NCBI GenBank assembly: GCA_037481715.1
Contig: JBBFLD010000011.1
Coordinates: 28,321 to 92,320, forward strand
DNA: 64,000 bases
Source of the DNA: Rosettibacter sp037481715
Lineage (GTDB): Bacteria; Bacteroidota; Ignavibacteria; Ignavibacteriales; Melioribacteraceae
Direction: 5' to 3'
The stretch's first letter is position 1, and every line of letters begins with the position of its first letter. The notes under the pieces were generated by a model. That model did not search any database. It had not been told where the DNA came from and worked only from the letters and a program-made list of their open reading frames with translations. Below are positions 63,487 through 64,000 of the stretch, piece by piece. Made by a program: the position numbers and the translations under genes.

Positions 63487-64000
63487 GTGAAGCGTAAATT
63501 CTTAAATATTATTTTTTTGGCTCTAATTTTTGTTTCATGCTCAGCAATCTCAAAATATGAAAGGATAAATTCTCCTGCAGCCGATGGCAAATACGACAGT
63601 GAGTTTCCCTACATCAATGCATCAAAATATCTCGAAGAAATAAGCGATTGTATCAGATTAATTAACAGCATAGCTTTTTACACAAGTTATGTTTTTGATT
63701 CAAATTCTTTCTTAACAATTGAAGAATTAAAGAAAATTGATTTTGAAAAAAAAGCTGTTCAAAAAGTCTATTTTAACAGAACAGCTTCAGGCACTGCAAC
63801 TCTAATTTATAAAGGACAGGATAAAATTCTTTTTCTGACAGTTGCTCATGTGGTTTCATTTGAAGATACTTTAATTTCTTTTTTCATCAATCAGGATGGA
63901 AGCACTTCAAATTATGTTCAGAGCATTTCGATTAAAACCCGACAGACAAATTATATTCCTGACTTGCCATCTGGCAGCGAACTAGAAATTGTTTTGATAG
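63487..64000 (+). CDS. Lipoprotein with trypsin-like protease domain (3' cut by window end)
   Basis: Read from a GTG at 63487: a lipoprotein signal with lipobox ending at a Cys near residue 18 (LIFVSCS), then a helical linker. From about residue 95 it resembles a trypsin-like serine protease start: TASGTATLIYKG, then LTVAHVVSF with the catalytic His in the TVAHV motif. The rest of the triad lies beyond the window. The frame is open to base 64000. The upstream frame is also open, so a TTG at 63445 is an alternative start, but the GTG gives the more normal signal peptide. Function is unknown; it may be an envelope quality-control protease. Confidence 0.6.
   Translation, partial: MKRKFLNIIFLALIFVSCSAISKYERINSPAADGKYDSEFPYINASKYLEEISDCIRLINSIAFYTSYVFDSNSFLTIEELKKIDFEKKAVQKVYFNRTASGTATLIYKGQDKILFLTVAHVVSFEDTLISFFINQDGSTSNYVQSISIKTRQTNYIPDLPSGSELEIVLI

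Noticed and set aside
1..64000. CRISPR array, prophage, tRNA or rRNA genes
   Set aside because: No regularly spaced repeats, phage structural genes or recognisable stable RNA were seen on reading; a dedicated scan was not possible.

Overview
The window looks like a chromosomal segment of an AT-rich member of the FCB group, most probably an Ignavibacteriota (Melioribacter/Ignavibacterium-like) organism. The basis is indirect: low G+C; several secreted enzymes ending in the NYPNPFNP-type C-terminal module typical of Ignavibacteria type IX secretion cargo; a SdhC-A-B complex II; and an ImcH-like multiheme cytochrome. No rRNA or tRNA gene was seen, so the assignment is inference.

Layout. 1-3.7 kb: 3' part of ccmF and a TPR/SPOR protein (+), then convergent housekeeping genes (LOG-family protein, S1/P1 nuclease, YjbQ-type protein, small lipoprotein). 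3.9-49.6 kb: one long run of minus-strand genes forming a hemicellulose-degradation island. It holds GH43 x4, GH10, GH2 x2, GH51, GH31 x2, GH3, GH97, GH95 and GH127. It also holds five intact genes and one frameshifted gene of CE1-type esterases (one gene carries two esterase domains), a CE6-like esterase, another alpha/beta hydrolase, and one XylR-like AraC regulator. No SusC/SusD pair is present. The island carries scars: a decayed IS1182-type transposase, a truncated GH29 fucosidase next to it, and the frameshifted esterase. 49.7-54.1 kb: an operon of an acidic unknown protein, obg, an orphan FecCD permease and an M48 lipoprotein protease. 54.2-57.6 kb: sdhCAB with a clear terminator. 57.8-60.0 kb: cobalamin riboswitch and btuB. 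60.2-64 kb: pseudouridine synthase, histidine kinase, seven-haem inner-membrane cytochrome, and the start of a trypsin-like lipoprotein.

How the genes fit together. GH10 (xylanase), GH43, GH51, GH127 and the esterases would strip and cut arabinoxylan and acetylated or feruloylated xylan. GH31 (alpha-xylosidase type), GH2, GH97 and GH95 (plus the lost GH29) fit removal of xylose, galactose and fucose from xyloglucan-like side chains. GH3 and GH43 would finish oligosaccharides. Only four products (GH10, one GH43, one CE1, one alpha/beta hydrolase) carry the type IX sorting module. This suggests that a few surface or secreted enzymes start the attack and periplasmic enzymes complete it. These roles rest on recognised families and catalytic motifs, not on biochemical data.
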